From Anaerolineae bacterium (GTDB taxonomy: Bacteria > Chloroflexota > Anaerolineae > Caldilineales > Caldilineaceae): a stretch of DNA of 64,000 bases. The notes under the pieces were generated by a model. That model was given only the letters and a program-made list of their open reading frames with translations, made no database searches and was not told where the DNA came from. The DNA lies in the NCBI GenBank assembly GCA_030432295.1, contig JAUIHI010000001.1:248001-312000 (forward strand), in the 5' to 3' direction. Of this stretch, positions 16,896 to 24,667 are shown piece after piece (position 1 is the first letter of the stretch; every line of letters begins with the position of its first letter). The position numbers and the translations under genes are program-made.

Positions 16896-18499
16896 GTCAA
16901 TTTTCTCTGGGCCTGGCGGGCCAATTTTTCCCGGATGATTTTTGAGTTGTGCCGAACATCTGTGGGAAAGTCGGGGTGAAAAAGGACGGTTCGGATGGGC
17001 TGGGCAGCCGGTTTGTCTGCGGCCAACTGCAACAGTTCTGCCCGCAGACGGGATTTGTCCGCGGTTTTGGCCGATGGCTCCAATTCCACCCACAGCGCTG
17101 GCTGTATCGCCCCGCTCTGTTTGACGCCGACCAGCGCGCTGCGGTAGACGAGCGGATGGGTGTTGAAGATGCCTTCCATCTGTTCGGTAAAGAGCGTCTG
17201 CCCATCGGCGAGGATGACCCGATGGGATTTGCGCCCGCAGTACCAGAGCCGCCCCTGCGCGTCGAAGTAGCCTACGTCGCCCATGCGATGGATGATCTGC
17301 CCATCCGTATCCCGGATTTTGGACAGACGGGTGTAGTCGGCTTTGCCCACATATTCGCTCGTCACCGCCTCGCCTTTGACGGCAATCTCCCCGATCTGGC
17401 CGTCGGGCAGGCGCAGGGATTCGTCCCAGGCCGGGATTGGCTCGTCGCTGATCTGGACGATGCGGACCTCTGCCCCCTCCACTGGGCGGCCAATGCAGAC
17501 CCCCGCGCCCTGCTCAGAGAGAAAGCGGGTCTCGGCCAGAATTTCCTTGCTGTTGACAAGTGTGACAGGCAGGGTTTCCGTCGAGCCGTAGACCCCCCAC
17601 AGATTGGCCCCATCGCTGAGCATTTGGCTGAACTGTTCCAGCACAGGGACCGGCGCGGGTGCGCCCGCGGTGATGATACGGCGCAGGCTAGGCAGTTTTT
17701 CCCGCTGCTCTGCGCCGTAGCGGGCAAGCCGGGCCAGCATCGCTGGCGACGCAAACATCGTATCCACCCGCTGGCTCTGGATGGCCCGGACAATCCGGCT
17801 GGGGTCCACTTTGGCCGGGCGGGGGAAGCGTATGTCGGGGATGACCGCGGTGACGCCCAGCAGACAGTCGATGAGGGCAAAAATCGGAAAGGCGGGCAGG
17901 TCCACTTCGTTGCCGGACAGGCGGAGGGTCTTTTCCAGCATTGCCACTTGCCCGGCGAAGTTGGCCCGGGTGTAGATCGCCCCTTTGGGCAGCCCTGTGC
18001 TGCCACTGGTGAAGATGACTGCCATCTCCCCGTCGGGTGTCAGGGCAGGCGACTGGAAATCGGACGGCTGCTGCTGGCTGGCCCGCTGGATGTCGGAGAG
18101 GCTGAGTTTCAGGCGCAGAGTGGGTTTTCCCCAGCCGAAAAGGATGCGCAGCCCGTGGGTGAGGAACGAGCCGAGGAAAATCTCCGGCTGGGCCTGGGCG
18201 AGACAGCGGGTCACATTGCGCAGGCCGATGGCCGGATCGACCAGCACCGCCACAATTCCCAGCCGCAGGAGGGCAAAGGCAAGGGCGAAAAAGTCTACGC
18301 TGGGGGGAATCATCAGCACGGCCCGGCTGCCCGGTGGAAGTTGGTAGGACGCCAGTCCGCGGGTCAACTGCTGGCTGCGTTCCCAAAGCTGATGGTAGGT
18401 GACGGTCTGCCAATGGCCCCCCGCGTCGGCAAAAACAAGCGCGGCTTTGTCCGGCTGCCGGGCCACGTTTTCGTCGAATCGGGAAAGCAGGGAGGTCAT
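16892..18499 (-). CDS. OleC-like AMP-dependent synthetase (beta-lactone synthetase family)
   Basis: A 535-residue acyl-adenylate enzyme with ATP-binding FTSGSTGLPKG (about residues 163-173), the YGSTETLPVT motif and the C-terminal GDVGYFDAQGRLWYCGRKSHR. Stretches around it (MIPPSVDFFALAFALLRLG, LVDPAIGLRNVTRCLAQAQPE, DLPAFPIFALIDCLLGVTAV) closely match OleC as I recall it, rather than ordinary fatty acyl-CoA ligases. OleC converts a beta-hydroxy acid to a beta-lactone. It overlaps the GNAT gene upstream and the OleD-like gene downstream by four bases each, forming a tightly coupled operon. Confidence 0.87.
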   Translation of the reverse strand: MTSLLSRFDENVARQPDKAALVFADAGGHWQTVTYHQLWERSQQLTRGLASYQLPPGSRAVLMIPPSVDFFALAFALLRLGIVAVLVDPAIGLRNVTRCLAQAQPEIFLGSFLTHGLRILFGWGKPTLRLKLSLSDIQRASQQQPSDFQSPALTPDGEMAVIFTSGSTGLPKGAIYTRANFAGQVAMLEKTLRLSGNEVDLPAFPIFALIDCLLGVTAVIPDIRFPRPAKVDPSRIVRAIQSQRVDTMFASPAMLARLARYGAEQREKLPSLRRIITAGAPAPVPVLEQFSQMLSDGANLWGVYGSTETLPVTLVNSKEILAETRFLSEQGAGVCIGRPVEGAEVRIVQISDEPIPAWDESLRLPDGQIGEIAVKGEAVTSEYVGKADYTRLSKIRDTDGQIIHRMGDVGYFDAQGRLWYCGRKSHRVILADGQTLFTEQMEGIFNTHPLVYRSALVGVKQSGAIQPALWVELEPSAKTADKSRLRAELLQLAADKPAAQPIRTVLFHPDFPTDVRHNSKIIREKLARQAQRKLT

Positions 18500-19083
18500 C
18501 GGGACGCCTGCGCGGGTTCGTCATAGACCCAAAGGAGACGCCCGTCGGCCAGGGCAATGGATGCCTGTTCGACGAGGCCAGCGCCGCGTAACAATTCAGC
18601 CTGGGCTGGATTCTGCTGGCTGATCGCAAAGATCACCCGGTCCAAGGGCCATTCTGCGGCGAACCAGCCGCGCAGAGTGGCGAGCAGATGACTTTCCAGG
18701 CCGCTGGCCAGCTCATCGCTGCGAATCCAAAAAGTGACTTTGGCGCTGTATCTGTCGTTTGGGTAGAGATGGGCGGCACTTTCCGGGATGGGTGTGATAT
18801 AGACGCAGCCCAGACAGCGGCTCTCTGTTGGGTCCAGAACCGTATAAGTGAAGGCCGCGCCTTCCAGATGCTCCCGCTGGTGACGGTCCAAATCCGTCCA
18901 GTTCTCGGCCAGGGTGAAGTCGGGGGTGGGCCAGGAGGTTTGGCTCCAACGGTTCAACTGTTCCCGGCTGGCCATCACCGCGTCGTAGTCCAGGGCCAGG
19001 TGATCGACGGTCAGCGGGCGTAGCCGCAGCCGTTCGGTGCGCGTGCCTGTGGGAGCGGTCATTTCTGGTGGGAAGAAATTCAT
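18496..19083 (-). CDS. GNAT-family N-acetyltransferase
   Basis: A 195-residue acetyltransferase. The N-terminal beta strand TERLRLRPLTVDHL is typical of RimJ/RimL-type proteins, followed by RCLGCVYITPI (central strand), the acetyl-CoA loop region near AKVTFWIRSDELASGLE and the C-terminal strand VIFAISQQNPAQAELLRGAG. ATG 19083 overlaps the preceding gene by four bases, and its stop overlaps the start of the OleC-like gene. This coupling is the best evidence that it belongs to the ole-like operon, although it could be a passenger. Substrate unknown. Confidence 0.85.
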   Translation of the reverse strand: MNFFPPEMTAPTGTRTERLRLRPLTVDHLALDYDAVMASREQLNRWSQTSWPTPDFTLAENWTDLDRHQREHLEGAAFTYTVLDPTESRCLGCVYITPIPESAAHLYPNDRYSAKVTFWIRSDELASGLESHLLATLRGWFAAEWPLDRVIFAISQQNPAQAELLRGAGLVEQASIALADGRLLWVYDEPAQASR

Positions 19084-19397
19084 TGGGCCAGCGCCTCCAA
19101 TAGGTGGACTTTGACAGATTTGCTCAAAATCTCTGATGTTTTGACGAGTTGGCGCAGGGCCGCGGCATTGCGTTCTGGGCTGTCGGGCAGTGTGCCGATA
19201 GCCCGTACTTGGCTCAGTTCCTGGGTGACGAGGGCGCGCTTTTCGATGAGGTAATTGAACTGGGCATCGCAGGCCGGGATGGGCGGCGGATAGGCGTGGA
19301 TTTCGGCGTAGATGCGCTCCCGTTCTTGCCGGAGACGGTTTTCGACCTGACTGTAAATATCTGTGTTGAGGGCGTTGGTTGTGGTCGCTGTTTTCAC
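19080..19397 (-). CDS. Small helical (coiled-coil) hypothetical protein
   Basis: A 105-residue protein predicted to be almost entirely helical: DIYSQVENRLRQERERIYAE, then NYLIEKRALVTQELSQVRAIG and ALRQLVKTSEILSKSVKVHLL. No family recognised. GTG 19397 is chosen because GGAGG lies about six bases upstream; the longer frame to 19502 overlaps the kinase gene deeply. It is coupled to the GNAT gene by a four-base overlap. Confidence 0.65.
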   Translation of the reverse strand: MKTATTTNALNTDIYSQVENRLRQERERIYAEIHAYPPPIPACDAQFNYLIEKRALVTQELSQVRAIGTLPDSPERNAAALRQLVKTSEILSKSVKVHLLEALAQ

Positions 19398-19419
19398 AGA
19401 ATTCCTCCATTCTGGTTGG

Positions 19420-20346
19420 TCAGGGCGCAATTCGTGTGGCGACAGAAGCCAAACTTTGGCTCCATTGGCTGCCACCAAAGGACTCCTGCACACAGCGGGC
19501 AAAAAGCCACGTCTGTACCCGTTCTTTTTCCAGTCCCATCAGGTCGGCCATGCGCTGGCAGAGTGCGTGGGGGGCAGCCTCCAACCGCTCCGGGCAATTG
19601 AGCATATGCTGGACCGCGTCGTAGGCCGGGTCGCCCACATAAGGCTTGGGGTCGATAACCAGCCAGGGTTCCCGCTGCGCGGCCAGCACATTTTCCCCGT
19701 GCAGGTCGGTGCAGAGCAGAACGTAGCGGTTGGCTGTTCCCGCGTAGGAGCGGAAAATTTCCAGCCCGGCCCGCACCAGCCCGGCGTCTACTTTGTCAGG
19801 ATAGCGCTCGGCGTTTTTCGCAAACTCAGCGCCCCATTCGTCGCACATGGACTGGAGGGGGCGAAAGGGGTGGCCCGGCGGTGGCTCTCTGTGCAGGCGA
19901 CGAAGCAGCCCGGCGATCACTTCGTCCTGGGCTTCTTCGGGCAGGCCCTGCTTCAGTGAATTCCCAGGCACGCAGCGCTCCAACAGCAGAACGCAGGTGT
20001 CGTCGGTGGTATACGAATTGTGCAGACGCACCGCGCCATCCCCGTCCCAGAAGCGCAGACCGTCGATTTCGTGCTCGGCTTCGTAGTGACGGATGCCCAT
20101 CTTCAGCACCAGTTCGTTCCCGCTGTTGTCGCGGGCAGGGGCCACCCACGAACACATCCCGCCCGGTTCGTAGGGTGCGCCCAGTGTCAGTGACCAGCGC
20201 TCAGTCAATTCCGCTACGAAGGCGGGCAGCCGGGTGATCCATCCCCGCCATTTGTCGTTGTCCGGTTCGGCCGCGCATTCGGCCAGGGTGCGGGGGATGG
20301 GAAATGGGTTTTCGCCAGGAAGATTATGCGTCTGGGGCGCTTGCAT
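19420..20346 (-). CDS. Aminoglycoside/streptomycin 6-kinase-like phosphotransferase
   Basis: A 308-residue protein kinase-like phosphotransferase related to APH(6). Catalytic loop LCTDLHGENVLAA (Asp and Asn) and metal-binding VIDPKPYVGDPAYD are clear. The N-lobe lysine is in ELVLKMGIRHYEAEHE, with the paired Glu in the same segment. Such kinases phosphorylate aminoglycosides or other small hydroxyl compounds in the cytosol. It overlaps the end of the DUF1801 gene by 23 bases, and GGAAG precedes its ATG. Resistance, or self-protection for the neighbouring cluster, is possible but cannot be shown from sequence. Confidence 0.85.
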   Translation of the reverse strand: MQAPQTHNLPGENPFPIPRTLAECAAEPDNDKWRGWITRLPAFVAELTERWSLTLGAPYEPGGMCSWVAPARDNSGNELVLKMGIRHYEAEHEIDGLRFWDGDGAVRLHNSYTTDDTCVLLLERCVPGNSLKQGLPEEAQDEVIAGLLRRLHREPPPGHPFRPLQSMCDEWGAEFAKNAERYPDKVDAGLVRAGLEIFRSYAGTANRYVLLCTDLHGENVLAAQREPWLVIDPKPYVGDPAYDAVQHMLNCPERLEAAPHALCQRMADLMGLEKERVQTWLFARCVQESFGGSQWSQSLASVATRIAP

Positions 20347-20728
20347 TCTTTTTCTTCCTTGGGGCCTTTTCTGGAATCTGTGTCACCCGAAAGCGCACAA
20401 TCTCCCGGATCAGATCGAAGGGCATTGGCTTGTCCAGGGGGAACTGGGCGGATCCTTTGCCGCTGGCGTAGACGGAGAGTTGTTCCGCAAAGGCATCCAG
20501 CCCAGCGGGAGTCGGGTAGAAGCCGATGTGGCTTTTGAAAGCGCCAAAATGGACCAGATTTTTGCCGCGCAGTTTGAAGGTGGGGATGGCGTAGGCGATG
20601 GCTTCGGTAGCCGCGGGGACTTCCTCCGCAATCACGCGGCGGATTTCCTGCAAAATGGCCTGCACCGGTTCGGGGTAGTCGGCGATATAACCATCGATTG
20701 TAGTCGGTTTAGTCTGCATCTGCGACAT
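20324..20728 (-). CDS. DUF1801 (YdhG-like) domain protein
   Basis: A 134-residue protein with the hallmark features of the DUF1801 family: TTIDGYIADYPEPVQAILQEI at the N-terminus, then AIPTFKLRGKNLVHFGAFKSHIGFYP and the YASGKGSAQFPLDKPMP motif. The fold is shared with frataxin-like iron chaperones, but the role is not settled. The lysine-rich tail (APRKKKNASAPDA) overlaps the start of the kinase gene. It may be the first gene of the leftward operon that runs into the ole-like cluster. Confidence 0.88.
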   Translation of the reverse strand: MSQMQTKPTTIDGYIADYPEPVQAILQEIRRVIAEEVPAATEAIAYAIPTFKLRGKNLVHFGAFKSHIGFYPTPAGLDAFAEQLSVYASGKGSAQFPLDKPMPFDLIREIVRFRVTQIPEKAPRKKKNASAPDA

Positions 20729-20751
20729 CCTCCTGTCATTCGAATCTGTGA

Positions 20752-21177
20752 TTATGCCCGTTTGCTGCGCATAGCCAAAAGCTGGGTAAGCGCGCCATCG
20801 CCCGCCAATCGCTGGTATTCGTCGCTCTCCATCGGGTAGAGCGCAATCTTCCCTTCGCTGTCAAAATGGACGCCCCAGCCGTATCGCTTGGGCAGGGAGG
20901 AAGCGCGCAAACAGGCGCGGGATTTGGAGAAAAACTCCGCCCACAGTTCGCCCCGGCGTGAGGCCAACTCGTCCGCGGACAACCCCAGCCGTTCTGCGTA
21001 GACAGTAAACAGCACTTCTTCCTGGGTATAGCCATAGGGATTGCTGGTCAGAAGTTCGTACTCCAGCACAGGCACAGTTTTGTTGGCCCCTCTTTGGGCA
21101 GGCACAACCGCAGCGCTGACCGGGCAATCCGGTGCGACTTGGATGAAGGTTTCGTAGTAGTTGTGGTCAGAGTTCAT
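20752..21177 (-). CDS. DUF6157-family protein
   Basis: A 141-residue protein that matches my memory of DUF6157: an N-terminal NYYETFIQVAPDCPVSAAVVP, then ELLTSNPYGYTQEEVLFTVY, ACLRASSLPKRYGWGVHFD and the invariant C-terminal LLAMRSKRA. No function is established for the family. ATG 21177 is chosen over the frame start at 21258, whose extra residues are not family-like. It sits 23 bases upstream of the DUF1801 gene on the same strand. Confidence 0.85.
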   Translation of the reverse strand: MNSDHNYYETFIQVAPDCPVSAAVVPAQRGANKTVPVLEYELLTSNPYGYTQEEVLFTVYAERLGLSADELASRRGELWAEFFSKSRACLRASSLPKRYGWGVHFDSEGKIALYPMESDEYQRLAGDGALTQLLAMRSKRA

Positions 21178-21475
21178 ATAGCTGAAATACTCCCATATTT
21201 TTCTGTTTCGCGTTGTGTTGGATGCTGAAATAATAGCACAAACGTTCCCCAGATGCAACAGCGCGGGAGCCTATTTTGTAGAGGGAGAATTACTGGGGAA
21301 GCTACACGAACACTCTAGAAGTTCTCGATGCGGAGTTTTGACGTGGCGTTGGATATGGCGTGATTTTCGGAAAGTCTTTGTCCACAGATGACACAGATTT
21401 CACAGATTGAATCCTGAAAATCTGTGGATAAAAACTTCATTGGTCTTACTGGAACGGGCTGATTTTGACTGCCTC
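21178..21475. repeat. Gene-free gap with an ACAGATTTCACAGATTG repeat
   Basis: About 300 bases without a gene. GACACAGATTTCACAGATTG and GAAAATCTGTGG at roughly 21388-21427 form an imperfect inverted repeat of the same family as the copies near 13541 and 15860. The rest (21240-21380) shows no structure I can name. The leftward promoter for the DUF6157 gene should be here. Confidence 0.6.
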
Positions 21476-21847
21476 TTATCGCTCCGCGTCCGGCTGATGC
21501 ACCGCGCCCAGTTCCGCGGCCAGGGCATAGAAGTGTTCGGCCTCGGCCAGCTCGCCCAGCAGTTCGTGGGAGCGGCCCATATTCAGATAGAGCGATGGGT
21601 AGAAGGGCTGCACCCGCTCGTCGTCTACAGCCTCGGCCCGGTCCAGGGCAATCCGATTCCAGCGGAAGATTTCTGCCGGATCAGTGAAGCCCCGGGCCAC
21701 GTAGTGCGCGGCGATACAGGCTTCGTAATCGTCGCTGGCCGCGTCCCAGGCCTGGGCATAGAGCGCGTAGGCATCGGCCTTCCGCCCTTCAAACTCGGCT
21801 CGACTGCCAGCCATACACAACGCAACGACGGGATTATTTGTGTCCAT
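21476..21847 (-). CDS. TPR-like helical hypothetical protein
   Basis: A 123-residue helical protein with tetratricopeptide-like pairs: ALCMAGSRAEFEGRKADAYALYAQAWDAA, EACIAAHYVARG and SLYLNMGRSHELLGELAEAEHFYALAAELG. Related short proteins, as I recall them, carry no established function. It stands alone between two repeat-rich gaps. Confidence 0.75.
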   Translation of the reverse strand: MDTNNPVVALCMAGSRAEFEGRKADAYALYAQAWDAASDDYEACIAAHYVARGFTDPAEIFRWNRIALDRAEAVDDERVQPFYPSLYLNMGRSHELLGELAEAEHFYALAAELGAVHQPDAER

Positions 21848-21864
21848 TTGTGGAAAATAGGTGG

Positions 21865-21982
21865 TGGATATTGGGTATCAGATATTGGGCAGTGATGACG
21901 CGGTTGGTCACCACCAAATATCTAATACCCAACACCTTCTGTGGGATATTGTGGGATATTTGTGGGATATGTGTGGGATAAA
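21865..21982. repeat. Inverted repeat and four tandem TGTGGGATAT units
   Basis: ATATTGGGTATCAGATATTGG and CCAAATATCTAATACCCAA (21867-21932) form an imperfect palindrome, followed at 21939-21981 by four near-copies of TGTGGGATAT. The block ends two bases before the stop of the HMG-CoA synthase gene. Related to the palindrome at 23070. Confidence 0.75.
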
Positions 21983-21983
21983 C

Positions 21984-23036
21984 TCAGTCGGTCGCCAATT
22001 TCCCACGCATTCGCACATACTGCGCGTAGTCAACGGGAACCCGGCGACGGATGTAGTCCCAAGTCTGGGGCGCGCGGCGCTGGGCCTCTACAATGCGGTC
22101 GGTGATGCGCAGGTGAAAGGCGTCGGAGCCTGCGCCGCTGCCATAGCTGACCACCAGCACACTTTCGCCCGGTTTGGCGATGTCCAGAATCGCGGTCAAG
22201 CCCACAATCGACGAACCCGCGTAGGTGTTGCCGATCTCCCCCACCAGCAGCCCCGCCTGCCACTGCTCCTTTTTGAAGCCCACAGAGGCCATCGCCCGCA
22301 CGGGAAATTTGATGTTGGGCTGGTGGAAAACCACGTGGTCGTAACATTCCGGCGTCGTGCCCATGGCCTCCAGCATCTCTTCGGCCGCGGGGATGACGTG
22401 GCCAAAGTAGCCGGGGTCGCCGCTGAAGCGCTCGGCGTGGCGGGGGAAGTGGCTGCCGGGCCGCCGCCAGAAGTCGTTGGTGTCGGTGACGTAGCTGGAC
22501 GTGCGCTCGAAGACGGCCAACGCTTCGTCCGCAGGGCCGAGCAGAAAGGCCGCACCGCCCGCGCCCGCGGTAAATTCCAGGGCATCGCCGGGGCGGCCCT
22601 GGGCCGTGTCCATCCCAATCGCCAGCGCGTATTGGGCCATTCCACTGCCCACAAAACCAATGCCAGCCTGCATCGCTTCGGTACCCGCTTTGCAGGCGAA
22701 CTGCCAATCCGCGGCCTGGGTGGCCGGCGTGGCGCCGATGGCCTCGGCCACAATTGTGCCGGTCGGCTTGACCGCGTAGGGGTGGCTTTCGCTCCCGACC
22801 CACACGGCGCGAATCTCTTGGGGATTGATTTGGGCGCGGGCCAGCGCGTTGCGCGCCGCCTCGATGCTCATTGTGGCCGTGTCCTCGTCCAGCCCCGGCA
22901 CAGACTTCTCCTTCACCGGACTTTCGTCGTTGCCTTCGCTCCAAATGCGGCTGATTTCTGTTCCCGGCAGCCGATAGCGGGGCACATACGCGCCATAGCC
23001 GACGATACCGACGGGTTTGATTGGTTGGTTTAGCAT
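21984..23036 (-). CDS. Hydroxymethylglutaryl-CoA synthase
   Basis: A 350-residue thiolase-fold enzyme of the archaeal-type HMGS group, which condenses acetoacetyl-CoA with acetyl-CoA to HMG-CoA. The acid/base and nucleophile are visible: Glu83 ([14 protein letters not shown]), Cys115 ([15 protein letters not shown]) and His238 ([11 protein letters not shown]). The N-terminus [15 protein letters not shown] is typical. ATG 23036 has GGGGAGAG upstream. It lies 82 bases downstream of HMG-CoA reductase on the same strand, so the two give a mevalonate-forming module for isoprenoids. Confidence 0.93.
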   Translation of the reverse strand: MLNQPIKPVGIVGYGAYVPRYRLPGTEISRIWSEGNDESPVKEKSVPGLDEDTATMSIEAARNALARAQINPQEIRAVWVGSESHPYAVKPTGTIVAEAIGATPATQAADWQFACKAGTEAMQAGIGFVGSGMAQYALAIGMDTAQGRPGDALEFTAGAGGAAFLLGPADEALAVFERTSSYVTDTNDFWRRPGSHFPRHAERFSGDPGYFGHVIPAAEEMLEAMGTTPECYDHVVFHQPNIKFPVRAMASVGFKKEQWQAGLLVGEIGNTYAGSSIVGLTAILDIAKPGESVLVVSYGSGAGSDAFHLRITDRIVEAQRRAPQTWDYIRRRVPVDYAQYVRMRGKLATD

Positions 23037-23069
23037 ACTCTCTCCCCAGAATAAAAAAACTGGCAATGA

Positions 23070-23133
23070 GGTATTAGGTATTGGATATTTCGTAGGGGTG
23101 ATCGCCCCTACGAAATATCTAATACCCAATACC
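23070..23133. repeat. Palindrome between HMG-CoA reductase and synthase genes
   Basis: ATATTTCGTAGGGG (23085-23098) and CCCCTACGAAATAT (23105-23118) are perfect arms, extended by TATTAGGTATT and AATACCCAATACC. It supplies the last five or so residues and the TAG stop (23119-23121) of the reductase gene. Confidence 0.85.
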
Positions 23134-24453
23134 CAATAACTGTCGCGCCCGCTCGACGCGAATCTCTCCCAATTCGATCAACTGCTGGGCTATTTCATCC
23201 ACCCGTTCGGTGGGTGTGCCCGCGGCCACTGCAATCTGCCGGGCGTGGAGACGCATGTGGCCCCGCTGGATGCCATCTGTCACCAGCGCCCGCAGCGCGG
23301 CCAGATTCTGGGCCAGCCCCACCGCCGCGGCCACTTCGCTCAGTTCCCGCGCACCGGCAATCCCCAGAATCTTCAACGCCACCTGCGCGGTCGGATGGGA
23401 ACGGGTAGCTCCTCCCACAACGCCGACGGACAAGGGAAGTTCCAAACGTCCGACAAGAACGGGGGATTGGGGACTGGGGACTGGAGACTGGACATTCCCA
23501 ATCCCTAATCTCTGATCCCCAGTCCCCGCTTCCCACTCTGTCAACGCCCGATATTGCCCATCCCGGGCCGCGTAGGCGTGACCGCCCGCTTCTACCGCGC
23601 GCCAGTCGTTGCCTGTGGCGATGAGTAAAGGGTCGATGCCGTTGAAGATGCCTTTGTTGTGGGTGGCGGCCCGGTAGGGGTCGGCCACAGCGAAGGCGTT
23701 GGCTTCGGCGATGGCGTGGATCACCTCTTCGCCGCTGAAATCGGCTGTGGCGAAGGCTTCGGCTGGGATGGCGACTTCGGCCCAGGCCCGGCGCTCGTCG
23801 CTCAGATTGCTGAGGATGCGCAGGAGCGCCCGCCCACCACTGAGGGCTTCCAGCCGGGGCGCAATCGTTTCCACGGCAGTGTTGATGGCGTTGGCCCCCA
23901 TCGCGTCCCGGCAGTCAAAGAGCAGATGCACAATTAGCATCGGGCCGGTGGGGGTGTCGGGCAGGTGGCGCACCCGGATTTCCAGGGGGCCGCCGCCCAG
24001 CCGGGCAATCGTCGGGCTGGTATTGGCCGCGGCCAGCAGCTCGTCCTGGGCGGCCAGAATCGCGTCTTCCGCCCGTTCCGGATCGGCCACATCCAGCAGT
24101 TGGACCTGGCCGATCATCACCGGCTCTGTGCTGCCTGTGACAAAGCCGCCGCCAGATCGGGCCAGCCGGGCCGCATAGCTGAGCGCTGCCACAATCGACG
24201 GCTCTTCCACCACCAGCGGGATCAGATAGTCCTTGCCGTTGATGAGGAAGTTTGTGCCGATGCCCAAAGGCAACCCATAGCGCCCCACCACATTTTCGAT
24301 GAGTTTATCGGCTTGGGCCAGCGAGAGTGCCTGATCCAACGCGGCGGTCTCGCCCGCGTCCAGCCCGGCCCAGTCGGAGAGCAGGGCCACCCGTTCGGTC
24401 ACACTCTTTTGATAGAAGCCGCTCAACCGGGAGGAGGGGCGGGTTTCAGCCAT
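23119..24453 (-). CDS. mvaA: Class II hydroxymethylglutaryl-CoA reductase with a repeat-encoded insertion
   Basis: A 444-residue enzyme; class II reductases are usually about 425-430. It interconverts HMG-CoA and mevalonate. Catalytic segments: Glu in [15 protein letters not shown], Lys in [20 protein letters not shown], and His in [13 protein letters not shown]. Compared with the class II enzyme I remember, a loop before [20 protein letters not shown] carries about 18 extra residues ([20 protein letters not shown]) encoded by a TGGGGA palindromic repeat. ATG 24453 is chosen; a TTG lies six bases upstream. Its 3' end falls in another palindrome, and an AAGTTCGACTTTT hairpin precedes the start. 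Confidence 0.92.
   Translation of the reverse strand: MAETRPSSRLSGFYQKSVTERVALLSDWAGLDAGETAALDQALSLAQADKLIENVVGRYGLPLGIGTNFLINGKDYLIPLVVEEPSIVAALSYAARLARSGGGFVTGSTEPVMIGQVQLLDVADPERAEDAILAAQDELLAAANTSPTIARLGGGPLEIRVRHLPDTPTGPMLIVHLLFDCRDAMGANAINTAVETIAPRLEALSGGRALLRILSNLSDERRAWAEVAIPAEAFATADFSGEEVIHAIAEANAFAVADPYRAATHNKGIFNGIDPLLIATGNDWRAVEAGGHAYAARDGQYRALTEWEAGTGDQRLGIGNVQSPVPSPQSPVLVGRLELPLSVGVVGGATRSHPTAQVALKILGIAGARELSEVAAAVGLAQNLAALRALVTDGIQRGHMRLHARQIAVAAGTPTERVDEIAQQLIELGEIRVERARQLLGIGY
23461..23527. repeat. TGGGGA palindromic repeat inside the HMG-CoA reductase gene
   Basis: GGGGATTGGGGACTGGGGAC is followed, after a short centre, by the complementary TCCCAATCCCTAATC and GATCCCCAGTCCCC. 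It keeps the reading frame of the host gene on the minus strand and falls in a surface-loop position. Relatives lie at 571 and 30167. Confidence 0.9.
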
Positions 24454-24477
24454 TGCCAAAGTCCATTCGATGAAAGG

Positions 24478-24515
24478 TCAGAAGTTCGACTTTTCGGAAA
24501 AAGTCGAACTTCTGA
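24478..24515. repeat. AAGTTCGACTTTT hairpin, copy 1
   Basis: TCAGAAGTTCGACTTTTC and its reverse complement meet over a few bases. It lies 25 bases upstream of the HMG-CoA reductase start and would be in the mRNA leader. Other copies: 34365, 44262, 54481. Confidence 0.9.
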
Positions 24516-24525
24516 TTTATACCAG

Positions 24526-24566
24526 ACCTGGGCTATCAATAGCTATCGTCTCTGTCTATAGCCCAG
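24526..24566. promoter_or_regulatory. CCTGGGCTAT inverted repeat upstream of the reductase
   Basis: CCTGGGCTAT and ATAGCCCAGG are 10-bp arms separated by about 20 bases, upstream of the HMG-CoA reductase gene. It could be an operator or a terminator hairpin for the upstream membrane operon; there is no strong T-run. Confidence 0.4.
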
Positions 24567-24667
24567 GCTGATAGATTTTGACAGATGCCGACCCGGCACG
24601 GAGAGAATTTTCGGTTCGTTGTTGGGGGTCGGCGATCGGCTTGTTCATCAGCCGTGAAAAGCCATTC

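Noticed and set aside
16949-18526. Long 525-codon open frame on the plus strand opposite the OleC-like gene
   Set aside because: It lies antisense to a gene with clear family motifs, shows no recognisable protein and has no ribosome site; high-GC third positions make such shadows.
19080-19502. Longer start (19502) for the small helical gene
   Set aside because: The extra codons overlap the kinase gene by 83 bases in another frame, whereas GTG 19397 has a clear GGAGG at good spacing.
21939-21982. Tandem TGTGGGATAT units as a small CRISPR array
   Set aside because: Units are about 10 bases with almost no spacer and no cas genes are near; this is simple tandem duplication.
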